Assembly (NCBI RefSeq): GCF_012222305.1
Contig: NZ_CP035730.1
Coordinates: 1,577,501 to 1,641,500 of the forward strand
From: Sulfolobus sp. S-194
GTDB taxonomy: Archaea > Thermoproteota > Thermoprotei_A > Sulfolobales > Sulfolobaceae
DNA: 64,000 bases
Reading direction: 5' to 3'
Each line of letters opens with the position of its first letter. The first letter of the stretch is position 1. Shown piece after piece: positions 1 through 9,602 of this stretch. The position numbers were made by a program, and so were the translations under genes. The notes under the pieces are model-generated. The model did no database searches. It was given only the letters and a program-made list of their open reading frames with translations, and was not told the origin of the DNA.

Positions 1-381
1 GTTATAAGGACCCCAGCTTATAACTCTCTGGTCTGAGTATACCGTAACAATGGGTGAGAAGTATTTGCCTAGAGTAAGTATTGCTGATAATCTAAAACTC
101 TCTCCTGCTATCATCAGTATTAAACCTATGTATATAAATACTTCAGGTAACTCTCCTATTCCGCTAAAGTAAGAATAGTAACCAAAAAAGAAGGAGAAGA
201 AGATTGTAAAAAATAGTGCTCCTATGAAGATAAGGAAAGTTGAGAATTCTCTTTTTCTCACTTCTGCTCTTCTTCTCATTAACATAATACCGTAACCAAT
301 AATTAAGTCTACTGAAAACACTATGAAATAAACAGCGTAAAATAAATCTTCGTTATACTGGGTTTCAAATATTGGAATCAT
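1..381 (-). CDS. Isoprenylcysteine carboxyl methyltransferase-like membrane protein (C-terminus cut off by window edge)
   Basis: An open frame runs from an ATG at 381 leftward off the window edge, giving about 127 residues. It starts MIPIFETQYN and contains three strongly hydrophobic stretches (roughly residues 13-35, 50-75 and 82-98), with a basic loop between the first two. It ends with LGKYFSPIVTV followed by VISWGPYN. An LG-aromatic-F segment followed by a GPY motif is what the isoprenylcysteine methyltransferase/phospholipid methyltransferase membrane family shows just before its SAM-binding RHP-type region, which here lies outside the window. The family methylates lipid or prenyl-type substrates in the membrane; the archaeal substrate is unknown. 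The start was chosen because no other start codon lies upstream in the same frame. Confidence 0.65.
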   Translation of the reverse strand, partial: MIPIFETQYNEDLFYAVYFIVFSVDLIIGYGIMLMRRRAEVRKREFSTFLIFIGALFFTIFFSFFFGYYSYFSGIGELPEVFIYIGLILMIAGESFRLSAILTLGKYFSPIVTVYSDQRVISWGPYN

Positions 382-1015
382 TAATGTAATTTGCGTGTGA
401 GGGGTATTTAATGCAACATGTAAGTTCAGAAACTGAACAACAATAGTTACATTGTGACGCTGAATAAGATATACTCTCTTTTTGCTAGGGTGCACTTGGA
501 CGGTTCATAGGTCTTTTGTGATTTTTTCGTAGAGTGATTAACCATAGTAGGAGTGAAGGAGGTTATAATTTCGATTACAAGAGTAGTTTTTACATTATTT
601 GTGCACTGAATTACATCGAAGAAATAATTATTAATAATCAAAATATGGATTATATAAAGAAGCTTGGTAGTTTAGTTAACTTTAACTGCAAATTCGTAAT
701 CTTAGGAGTTTAATATGACGTAAAGAGGACTTAACGGACAGTGAGATAATTTCCACACTGACTACAGTAGAACTGTTATATAATGTAATTATGTTAATTG
801 ATAGACGATAGCTCTAGGTTTTTATCTTGGTTCACTAGCTTATGGAATTGCTTACGGATATAAGACAGATGGCTTGGGATATTCCTTAAGACTTTAAGGG
901 TCAATGTTCAGTCATAAATGATGAGCTCAGTTTATCCAATTTAGTCTATCCTTTACAACTTAAATGAAAATATTAATTTATGAAAGCTTAATTATTACTC
1001 TTTCTATTTTTATTT
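382..1015. other. Intergenic stretch without a convincing gene
   Basis: No frame here has plausible coding character. A 30-codon stretch at 808-897 on the plus strand reads as a hydrophobic segment containing GFYLGSLAYGIAYG and then stops. It could be a scrap of a decayed transporter gene, but it has no start and no continuation. The last 60 bases, A+T-rich up to 1015, probably hold the promoter of the following acyl-CoA synthetase gene. Confidence 0.5.
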
Positions 1016-2503
1016 ATGACAAGTTACTATGAAGTTATAAAAACTTTCAGCTGGAAAGAGATTGAAAAATCGATAGATGTTTCATCACTAGTAGAACATG
1101 AGGGGATAGCTGTTATTAGATTTAGTAAAGAAGGAAAAGAGCAGATTACTTTTCAGGAACTTAGGGAGAGAGCGTTAAGGCTTGCTTCGTATCTGAAGTA
1201 TACAGCTGGTGTTAAGAAGGGAGACGTAATATCAGTTTTAGCTTCTAAGAAAACAGAGCAAGTTATAGTCCTCTTGGCCAGTCTCTATGTAGGAGCTTTG
1301 TATCAACCCTTATTTACAGCTTTTGGACCTAAGGCCATAGAAATTAGAACTAGAGATAAAAAACCTAAAGTGTTTTTTTATCAAGACGACCAAAAAGAGA
1401 AGGTAAGTGAAGGGGTACCACTTTCAAAGCTTGATGATTTAACATCTTATGGGAAATTAAAAGAGACAGAAAGGCTAAGTTGGGACGATCCTATTATTTT
1501 ACTTTATACCTCTGGGAGTACTGGTCTGCCTAAAGGAGCTTTGATATCTAAAAGGCTCTTACTCAACACATACGTATATATGAAATACGGAATTGGACTG
1601 AGAGAGAATGATATCTTCTGGAATGGTGCTGATCCCGGCTGGGCATACGGTCTCTATTATGGGATTATAGGTCCATTACTTTTTGGCAAGACTGTAATAT
1701 TCCTAGATGAGCCTTTCGATGCCGAAAGAACAATGGAGTTCCTTGAAGAAAACAAGATAACTAATTTCGCATGGGCACCTACTACATATAGGATTATATC
1801 GAGATCTGTGAAGAGGAAGTATGATCTAAGGCTTGAAAGAGCTAGCTCTGCAGGAGAGCCCCTTAACCCAGAGGTAATAAAGTGGTTTAAAGAGAATTAT
1901 AACGTGATTGTGAAAGATCATTACGGTCAGACTGAAGTAGGGATGGTAGTATATAATGGTTGGGGTTACGATTATGAGCTCAAGATAGGTAGTATGGGGT
2001 TACCGGCACCAGGCTATGAGATAGATATTGTAGAGGAGAATATAGCTGTAAAGAGGACTTCTCCCGGATTTCATTTTCTAGGATATTTGAATAACCAAGA
2101 GAAGACTCAAGAAGCTTTCAGAGGAGATTGGTATTTAACTGGTGATGTAGCGTCTAAAGATCAAGACGGATACTTCTGGTTTATTGGTAGAAAGGATGAT
2201 GTAACTAAGGTGTCTGGATATAGGATAGGACCTTTTGAAGTAGAGAGTGTACTGTTAGAGCATCCAGCTGTCCTTGAATCAGCAGTAGTTGCTGATGAAG
2301 ATCCTATTAGGGGTCACATTCTCCATGCATATATTGTTCTTAAACCCGGATATAACCCAAGTGATAAGTTAAAAAAGGAAATAATAGAGTTTGTTAAGAG
2401 TCGTTACTCTAAGACCGTGCATTTAGAGAATGTGGATTTCATTGATAAGTTACCAAAAACCGAAAGCGGAAAAATACAGAGATATTTGCTTAAGAAGAAA
2501 TAA
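1016..2503 (+). CDS. AMP-forming acyl-CoA synthetase (acetyl-CoA synthetase-like)
   Basis: This 495-residue protein belongs to the ANL adenylating superfamily, which activates a carboxylic acid with ATP and transfers the acyl group to CoA. The phosphate-binding signature YTSGSTGLPKG lies near residue 165. It is followed by the DHYGQTE motif near residue 302, YLTGD near residue 372, and the C-terminal domain with the catalytic lysine region PKTESGKIQR near residue 480. The spacing resembles medium-chain or acetyl-CoA synthetases, but the protein is about 50-150 residues shorter than bacterial Acs, mostly at the N-terminus. Substrate chain length cannot be read from the sequence. It stands alone between two gene-poor stretches, with a T-rich tract downstream as a likely terminator. 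Confidence 0.88.
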   Translation: MTSYYEVIKTFSWKEIEKSIDVSSLVEHEGIAVIRFSKEGKEQITFQELRERALRLASYLKYTAGVKKGDVISVLASKKTEQVIVLLASLYVGALYQPLFTAFGPKAIEIRTRDKKPKVFFYQDDQKEKVSEGVPLSKLDDLTSYGKLKETERLSWDDPIILLYTSGSTGLPKGALISKRLLLNTYVYMKYGIGLRENDIFWNGADPGWAYGLYYGIIGPLLFGKTVIFLDEPFDAERTMEFLEENKITNFAWAPTTYRIISRSVKRKYDLRLERASSAGEPLNPEVIKWFKENYNVIVKDHYGQTEVGMVVYNGWGYDYELKIGSMGLPAPGYEIDIVEENIAVKRTSPGFHFLGYLNNQEKTQEAFRGDWYLTGDVASKDQDGYFWFIGRKDDVTKVSGYRIGPFEVESVLLEHPAVLESAVVADEDPIRGHILHAYIVLKPGYNPSDKLKKEIIEFVKSRYSKTVHLENVDFIDKLPKTESGKIQRYLLKKK

Positions 2504-2603
2504 ATATAAGTTAATTACTAACCTTATGTTTGGTATAAAAAGAATACAGAAATCAAAAATAGTAGAAGATACTTAAGCTTATATTATAACTAATATTAAG
2601 ATT

Positions 2604-2622
2604 ATTTTTGTTTTTAATTTTT
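2604..2622 (+). terminator. T-rich tract, likely terminator of the acyl-CoA synthetase gene
   Basis: Three runs of five T, separated by one or two bases, lie about 100 bases after the stop codon. Archaeal RNA polymerase terminates at such T-runs without needing a hairpin. The rest of 2504-2808 is A+T-rich and shows no gene. Confidence 0.4.
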
Positions 2623-2808
2623 ATAAAAAATAAACATAAAAATATAAAGTATTTACGTCATAAGTAATGATATTTAATTATTCACTCTATCCATGTAATA
2701 TAATCAGAATTTAATACCCTTTTTAATTTTAATAATCTCACTCTTTATTTTTCTACTCTTCTTAGACTTTAATAAAATATATGACTATATAACCCTATTA
2801 AAGCTATA

Positions 2809-3873
2809 TTATCTAACTGCCAATTTCATAGACGCATCTCTGTAGACTGGATCTAAGAACGTATAGTCTTTTATAATGCTCATTTTCTCTAGGCTGTTTA
2901 AAATATTGCTTAATACACTTGATGATATAATTGATCCTTCCTCTTTCTCTAAACATTCCTTAACCTTAGTCCAATTATCACTCCCCCTAGCAATGCATTT
3001 CATTACAATTTTATACCTTCTCTTAGCTGGAGTTCTATTCAACAAGTTTTCTATTTCGTTTAATGCGATTTGTACTGCCATCTCTTTTAACTCCTTTAAG
3101 CTCTTACCGCTGTAATACTGTAAACCCGCAAAGACTAACCAGCCTGGAATTCCACCAAATTCTTCATATATCTCCTCTAGTACGTTATCATTAACTTTAA
3201 ATGAGAGTTCTTCAAATCCTCTCTTCAGCATCTCCTTACTCTTCTCCTTATCAAACCTCTCTAGAACTATCTCTTCATAATATCTGCCGTAGAGAGGCGA
3301 CTTAGGATTGCTGACCCCTAGAAAGTCGTAAAGTAAGCCTATCTCTGACCCTGTGAGAATGAAAGTAAGATTTTTATCATAGTCATAAGCATGTGCTATT
3401 GCTTCTTTAATCTCATTAGACATAGGACCTCTAAGTTTCTGAGCTTCATCTATTGCAATAATTACCCTTTTTTCGTTCAAGTGATCAAAGAGATCTGCGA
3501 GGCTTATGTAATTCCTTCCCTTCCATTTTATCTCTATTTGATTACCAAGAATACTTATCCCGTTTATTTTTTCAAGAACATTTTTCAATTTGTCAATTCT
3601 TCTGCTTAAAGACTGGGCTATTAGTGTGTAGATGTCTCTTCTACTGTAGTTTTCCTTGAGCTTTCTGCAGTCAAGTAAGATCCAGTTTTCGTTTAACTCG
3701 TTAAGTGCTGTTTGTAAAACTGAGGTCTTACCTATTCTTCTAACTCCTAGTATAAGGATTAGTGGTTTTCTTGAAGTTACAGCTTTTTCGATCTTTTCAA
3801 TTTCAATTTCTCTGTCAAATAAGTCCTTTCTATTATCTTTTGGTCTCTCATCAAATATCAACTTCTGCCCCAA
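2809..3873 (-). CDS. Archaeal AAA/STAND-type ATPase of the solitary 'archaeal ATPase' family
   Basis: The protein has 354 residues with a P-loop GVRRIGKTS near residue 44, a Walker B segment VIIAIDEAQ near residue 138, a sensor-1-like TGSE near residue 174, and a C-terminal winged-helix-like region. The N-terminal DLFDREIEIEKI is the usual signature of this family, which is expanded in Sulfolobales and often linked to mobile or regulatory functions; the cellular role is unknown. No ATG is available. The start is TTG at 3873, or more likely TTG at 3861, because relatives usually begin directly with a sequence like M-I/L-F-D-x-R-P. The gene stands alone, next to a MITE-like element and an IS remnant. 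Its own start region carries repeated operator-like sequence. Confidence 0.8.
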   Translation of the reverse strand: MGQKLIFDERPKDNRKDLFDREIEIEKIEKAVTSRKPLILILGVRRIGKTSVLQTALNELNENWILLDCRKLKENYSRRDIYTLIAQSLSRRIDKLKNVLEKINGISILGNQIEIKWKGRNYISLADLFDHLNEKRVIIAIDEAQKLRGPMSNEIKEAIAHAYDYDKNLTFILTGSEIGLLYDFLGVSNPKSPLYGRYYEEIVLERFDKEKSKEMLKRGFEELSFKVNDNVLEEIYEEFGGIPGWLVFAGLQYYSGKSLKELKEMAVQIALNEIENLLNRTPAKRRYKIVMKCIARGSDNWTKVKECLEKEEGSIISSSVLSNILNSLEKMSIIKDYTFLDPVYRDASMKLAVR

Positions 3874-3896
3874 AATTTAACTTCTGTCCCAGAAGT
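3860..3896. promoter_or_regulatory. Direct plus inverted repeats over the ATPase start, possible autoregulatory site
   Basis: AACTTCTGCCC at 3860-3870 is repeated as AACTTCTGTCC at 3879-3889, 19 bases apart. The second copy also forms a perfect inverted repeat, ACTTCTG (3880-3886) and CAGAAGT (3890-3896), with a 3-base spacer. The repeats sit on the start codon and in the short leader of the ATPase gene. That position fits an operator or a structured leader. The binding factor is unknown. Confidence 0.35.
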
Positions 3897-3999
3897 AATT
3901 AAAATTTATTTTTAGTTACAGATTAAGGAGTGTGGACAACAATTTTGTTAATTCAATATGAATTATTTTATTTATTTTAGGAAAATTGTTTATAATACT

Positions 4000-4127
4000 G
4001 ATAGTGTCGTCATTTGCATATAAATTCATTAATTGAGTTAATCTCTAGGAAGAGAAGATACTAAGATATAGTTATTGTAAACCTTATTTTAATATAGAAA
4101 TATAAATAGCTTAATGACGACACTATC
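4000..4127. mobile_element. MITE-like element, 128 bp, with perfect 15-bp terminal inverted repeats
   Basis: GATAGTGTCGTCATT at 4000-4014 and its exact complement at 4113-4127 bound a 98-base A+T-rich interior without coding capacity. The 8-mer ATAATACT lies directly before the element (3992-3999) and again at 4131-4138, three bases after it, which may be a target-site duplication with a slightly extended right end. Sulfolobales carry many such non-autonomous elements mobilised by IS transposases. The parent IS is not in this window. Confidence 0.6.
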
Positions 4128-4338
4128 ATAATAATACTTTTTTGGTGAGTAAGGGGATTTTTATTGGGGGTAAGTAATGGGCAACTCTACCAGGTGAAGT
4201 ACCCCAGTGCTCATACAAGTTATTCTTAATGGAGTATATTAGTCTTATGCCTAGGCATGTAGAGAGAAAGTGCTGAATCCTTTTTCATGTTAGTAAAAAT
4301 CTTTTTTATATCTGTTTATAACAAAAAATTGATTAAGG

Positions 4339-4492
4339 ATGATCTCTCACGCCGATGTGGGCCATGCCCAAAAGGGTGAGGGAGATAGCGGGGATGTGAG
4401 GCTTGTGCCGTTGGGCTCTAAGGAGTCCCATGAGCCATTGTTGAGGGCTAAGTCCCTACACTTTCATTTCACTCATGATAGAGTGTAGGGAC
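4339..4492 (+). mobile_element. Probable 3' remnant of a tnpB (IS200/IS605- or IS607-type) element, including an omega-RNA-like structured region
   Basis: This segment is much more G+C-rich than its surroundings. One plus-strand frame (4339-4488, 49 codons) is open and contains HAQKGEGDSGDV and RLVPLGSKESHEP. From memory this resembles the low-complexity tails at the end of archaeal TnpB proteins. The DNA is rich in hairpins: ATCTC/GAGAT with TCAC/GTGA around 4340-4391, GGGC-CAT-GCCC, GGCTC/GAGCC, and a perfect 11-bp pair GTCCCTACACT (4452-4462) with AGTGTAGGGAC (4482-4492). TnpB guide RNAs overlap the 3' end of tnpB and run to the element's right end, which is the arrangement expected here. 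The rest of the transposon is gone. Assignment rests on pattern memory and needs a search. Confidence 0.45.
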
Positions 4493-4511
4493 AAACTGTA
4501 CGAGACTAAGT

Positions 4512-4542
4512 AACTAGTAGCGATTAAAAATGACTACTAGTT
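4512..4542. repeat. Perfect 9-bp inverted repeat upstream of the lipoate ligase gene
   Basis: AACTAGTAG at 4512-4520 pairs with CTACTAGTT at 4534-4542 across a 13-base loop. It lies about 20 bases before the TATA box of the lplA gene and just after the tnpB-like remnant. It could be an activator site, a hairpin, or part of the decayed IS end. Confidence 0.35.
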
Positions 4543-4562
4543 TTGACGAAGCTTAATTCTTC

Positions 4563-4570
4563 TTTATAAA
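4563..4570 (+). promoter_or_regulatory. TATA box for the lipoate operon
   Basis: TTTATAAA is centred about 26 bases before the ATG at 4593, so transcription should start at or next to the start codon (leaderless). No Shine-Dalgarno sequence is present, which agrees. Confidence 0.55.
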
Positions 4571-4592
4571 CCCTTGTGACTTTTTATTTTTT

Positions 4593-5315
4593 ATGAGATT
4601 TATAATTGAAGGGGGCGAACGTGGAGAGAGGCAAATGGCTCTTGATGAGACTATGCTTCTGCTTCTTACCAAAGATTTGATACCAGAAACAGTTAGGTTC
4701 TGGAATTTTAAACCTACAACTTTAACGCTTGGTAGATTTTTGGCAGTTAAGGATTGGGTTAATGAGGAAGAATTGAGGCGTTTTAATTTTCCATTAGTAA
4801 GGCGTTTTACCGGTGGTGGTCCGGCTTTACATGACGAGAATGGTGAGATTACCTGGAGTATTGCTATTAAGGGTAATGATTTAATGAAAGCTTATCAAAT
4901 TATTGCTAAAGCGTTAATTAACGCTCTTTCCTACTTTGGTTTAAAGGGTGAATTTTCACCAATAAATGATATTATTGTTCAAGGTAAGAAGATTGTTGGG
5001 ATGGCTGGGGCTATTAAGAGGAATTCTATTTTAATTCACGGTACTTTTATGTATGCAACAAACCCTGAGTTTATGAAGGTCATTAAGTCTCCAAAGGCCA
5101 AGGAAGCTGAAAGGGGTGAGGCTAAGTCCAGAGTTACTACTATTTCTTTACTTTTAGGTTATAATGTATTAAGGAAGGAGGCTTTAGAGGCTTTAATTGA
5201 GGGTTTTAAGTCTGTTTTTAATCTTGAGGATGGTAAGTTAACTGACATAGAGAAGGAGTTTAGTGAATCATTAAGGTTTAAATATAGTAATCCCCAATGG
5301 ACTTATTTGAGATGA
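4593..5315 (+). CDS. lplA: Lipoate-protein ligase, catalytic subunit (LplA-N)
   Basis: This 240-residue protein is the large catalytic half of a two-part lipoate-protein ligase. It activates lipoate or octanoate with ATP and attaches it to lysines of E2 or GcvH proteins. RRFTGGGPALHDENGEITWS near residue 70 is the family's lipoate-binding signature. NDIIVQGKKIVGMAG near residue 128 carries the conserved lysine of the adenylation site. The protein ends where bacterial LplA would continue into its small C-terminal domain, which is encoded by the next gene, as in Thermoplasma. It is the first gene of a tight four-gene operon with a leaderless promoter. Third codon positions lean towards G and T, unlike most other genes here. 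Confidence 0.92.
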   Translation: MRFIIEGGERGERQMALDETMLLLLTKDLIPETVRFWNFKPTTLTLGRFLAVKDWVNEEELRRFNFPLVRRFTGGGPALHDENGEITWSIAIKGNDLMKAYQIIAKALINALSYFGLKGEFSPINDIIVQGKKIVGMAGAIKRNSILIHGTFMYATNPEFMKVIKSPKAKEAERGEAKSRVTTISLLLGYNVLRKEALEALIEGFKSVFNLEDGKLTDIEKEFSESLRFKYSNPQWTYLR

Positions 5316-5530
5316 TTTGTGAAAAAGTATTTAGGTCTAGGGCCGGAAAGACTGTTATTTTAAGGGTTTATGATAATAAGGTTGAGATTACTGGTGATTT
5401 CTTCACTACTGATGATGATTTGAGATTAATAGAGGATAGTTTAAATAGAGGTGAAAGACCCAATGCTTTTATTTTAGGTGTTGATATTGATGAGTTATAT
5501 GAGAAGTTTTTAGAGTGTGTTAAAAAATGA
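5297..5530 (+). CDS. lplB: Lipoate-protein ligase accessory C-terminal domain protein (LplB)
   Basis: This 77-residue protein matches the separate C-terminal domain of bipartite archaeal lipoate ligases. In Thermoplasma that domain is required for lipoyl-AMP formation and forms a heterodimer with LplA. Seen here are an N-terminal stretch FRSRAGKTVILRVYDNKVEI typical of the domain and a helical end. An ATG at 5297 overlaps lplA by 19 bases. An ATG at 5312 would give the 4-base ATGA overlap also used at the next junction, and may be the real start. The assignment rests on size, context and sequence pattern. Confidence 0.78.
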   Translation: MDLFEMICEKVFRSRAGKTVILRVYDNKVEITGDFFTTDDDLRLIEDSLNRGERPNAFILGVDIDELYEKFLECVKK

Positions 5531-6342
5531 AAGTTTTGCTTTCTTCCGGTACTTACTACTATTTAAAAAGGGGTATAAAGGTTAGTGAGACTGCTTATGC
5601 TTTGGAATATGGCGGTTGTGAAGGTAAATGTAAGTTCTGTACACAATCCATCTTATCTAATGCTGATAAGACTTATTTATCTAGGGTTAAGTGGTACTTA
5701 GTTGATTTTAATGATGAGACTGCTGAGAAACTTTCTGTTTTTTCTCGTTTTTGTTTACAGACTATAATAAAGAAGGGCTTTGTTGATGAGGTTATTGATA
5801 TTCTTAAGCTTGCTAAAAATAAGCATAAGTCTGTTACCATAACTCCCATAGATGTAAGTTATTTGTATAAATTTAAGGAGTTAAATGTTGATTATTTAGG
5901 CGTTGGTTTGGATACTGTTAAGAGACTTTGGGATTATGTTGGTAAGCCTTATACTTTTGATGAGTATATGAAGTTTATAAAGGAAGCTATTAGAGTTTTT
6001 GGAAGGGGTCATGTTTATGTTCATTTAATAGTTGGCCTTGGTGAGAGCGATGATGAGTTAATTAGTTTGATGAAAGAGTTAAAAGATATTGGCGCTGAAG
6101 TTGCTTTGTTTGCTTTTACTCCAGTTAAGGGCACTCCTTTTGAGAATTTAGAGAGACCTTCTCTTGAGAGGTATAGGTACATTCAAAGAATGAGATACTT
6201 AATATTTGAGGGGAAGAATTCTAAACTTGCATATTTAACATCTGGTTGTCCATCTTGTGATAGACCTTATTATAATGAAGATCCTAGAGATAATTTGTAT
6301 AATATTCCTTTGAGGGATTTCCGTTGGTATATGGGTTTATAA
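5527..6342 (+). CDS. Radical SAM protein, LipS-type lipoyl synthase subunit
   Basis: The 271-residue protein has the radical SAM motif C31-x3-C35-x2-C38 in GGCEGKCKFC and looks like a short biotin-synthase relative. A second Cys pair near the end (SGCPSCDR) could hold an auxiliary iron-sulfur cluster. Together with the next gene it forms a pair of radical SAM proteins directly behind a lipoate ligase. That is the arrangement of the archaeal LipS1/LipS2 lipoyl synthase, which inserts two sulfurs into protein-bound octanoyl groups. I cannot tell which of the two is LipS1 and which LipS2. The start overlaps lplB by an ATGA. No classical LipA is present in the window. Confidence 0.8.
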   Translation: MKVLLSSGTYYYLKRGIKVSETAYALEYGGCEGKCKFCTQSILSNADKTYLSRVKWYLVDFNDETAEKLSVFSRFCLQTIIKKGFVDEVIDILKLAKNKHKSVTITPIDVSYLYKFKELNVDYLGVGLDTVKRLWDYVGKPYTFDEYMKFIKEAIRVFGRGHVYVHLIVGLGESDDELISLMKELKDIGAEVALFAFTPVKGTPFENLERPSLERYRYIQRMRYLIFEGKNSKLAYLTSGCPSCDRPYYNEDPRDNLYNIPLRDFRWYMGL

Positions 6343-6344
6343 TT

Positions 6345-7160
6345 TTGAGAAAATTTTCTGTTATCAGTATCTCTGCCGGTTCTTGTTCTTTAAGTTGTAC
6401 ATATTGTAATTCAACGTATATAAAGAGTATGGAGCCCGCTATTTCTGAAGAGGAATTTTATAAGATCTTGAAGAAGAAATACGAAAGAGGAGTTAAAGGG
6501 TTTTTAATTAGTGGTGGTTTTGATCCTCAAGGGAGATTGCTGAATCTTAAGAGAATATTACCGGTTATGAAAAGGGTTAAAAGAGAGTTGGAGGATGTGA
6601 TTTTTAATATTCATCCTGGGTTAATAGAAAGGGAATTAATAGAGGAAATGTCTGGTGTTGTTGATATTGTTGATTATGAATTTGCTTATTCACCAAGAGC
6701 TTTTGAGAGTAAGGGGATAAAGAGGAGTAGGGAGGATTATATTAAGGTTTTAGAAGATTTTATAACAAGAGGTCCAAAATATATTGTTCCTCATATAATT
6801 TTAGGTTTTCCTAACGATAATGTTGAGGAGAGTATCAAGATTGCTTCTTCTATGAAACCTTATCTTATTAATTTCTTAGTCCTTATTCCTACTAAGGGTA
6901 CTCCATCAGAGAATTTTAGTGTTCCCCAGATTTCTGATGTTATTAACCATGTTGAACTTGGTAGTAGGCTAATGAATAGAAAGGTTAGTATTGGTTGTAT
7001 GAGACCTTATAAGATTAAGGACGAGTTGGATAAGATAGTAATAGAAAGAGGTCTTGTGGAGAGAATCTCAAATCCTTCCAAAAAATTATGGGGTTATTTA
7101 GAAATGTATGATGCTTGTTGTAGTTTACCTTTAGAGTATTTAAATAAATTTGAACTTTAA
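6345..7160 (+). CDS. Radical SAM protein, second LipS-type lipoyl synthase subunit
   Basis: From the TTG at 6345 the protein has 271 residues and begins MRKFSVISISAGSCSLSCTY. The cluster motif is C14-x3-C18-x2-C21. Further cysteines (SIGCMRP and DACCSLP near the end) could bind an auxiliary cluster. A longer form from a TTG at 6324 would overlap the previous gene by 19 bases. I prefer 6345, two bases after that gene's stop, because relatives start close to this sequence. It is last in the lipoate operon and probably works with its neighbour as a LipS1/LipS2 lipoyl synthase supplying GcvH (16.5-16.9 kb). Confidence 0.78.
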   Translation: MRKFSVISISAGSCSLSCTYCNSTYIKSMEPAISEEEFYKILKKKYERGVKGFLISGGFDPQGRLLNLKRILPVMKRVKRELEDVIFNIHPGLIERELIEEMSGVVDIVDYEFAYSPRAFESKGIKRSREDYIKVLEDFITRGPKYIVPHIILGFPNDNVEESIKIASSMKPYLINFLVLIPTKGTPSENFSVPQISDVINHVELGSRLMNRKVSIGCMRPYKIKDELDKIVIERGLVERISNPSKKLWGYLEMYDACCSLPLEYLNKFEL

Positions 7161-9539
<2,379 letters not shown>

Positions 9540-9546
9540 ATAACCT

Positions 9547-9571
9547 CGAACATTTGTTCTGTGCATTTTAA
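9547..9571 (-). promoter_or_regulatory. nadA promoter with the same palindromic operator as nadB
   Basis: On the plus strand CGAACA-TT-TGTTCT occupies 9547-9560. Read in the nadA direction it is AGAACA-AA-TGTTCG, with CTTAAAAT just upstream as a TATA candidate. It matches the nadB site in half-site sequence, 2-base spacer and distance to the start codon. Confidence 0.6.
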
Positions 9572-9602
9572 GTTTTTAAATATTACTATCGAAAATTTGT
9601 TT

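Noticed and set aside
447..641. 64-residue minus-strand reading frame
   Set aside because: Composition does not look like protein (TFTPTMVNHSTKK type), no promoter or family resemblance; treated as noncoding.
808..897. Hydrophobic 30-codon stretch that could be a transporter fragment
   Set aside because: No start codon, no continuation in any frame, and too short to assign; mentioned only as possible decay.
4339..4492. Box C/D RNA reading of the GATGATC-containing start of the structured segment
   Set aside because: No box D in position and the hairpin-rich layout fits an IS end better.
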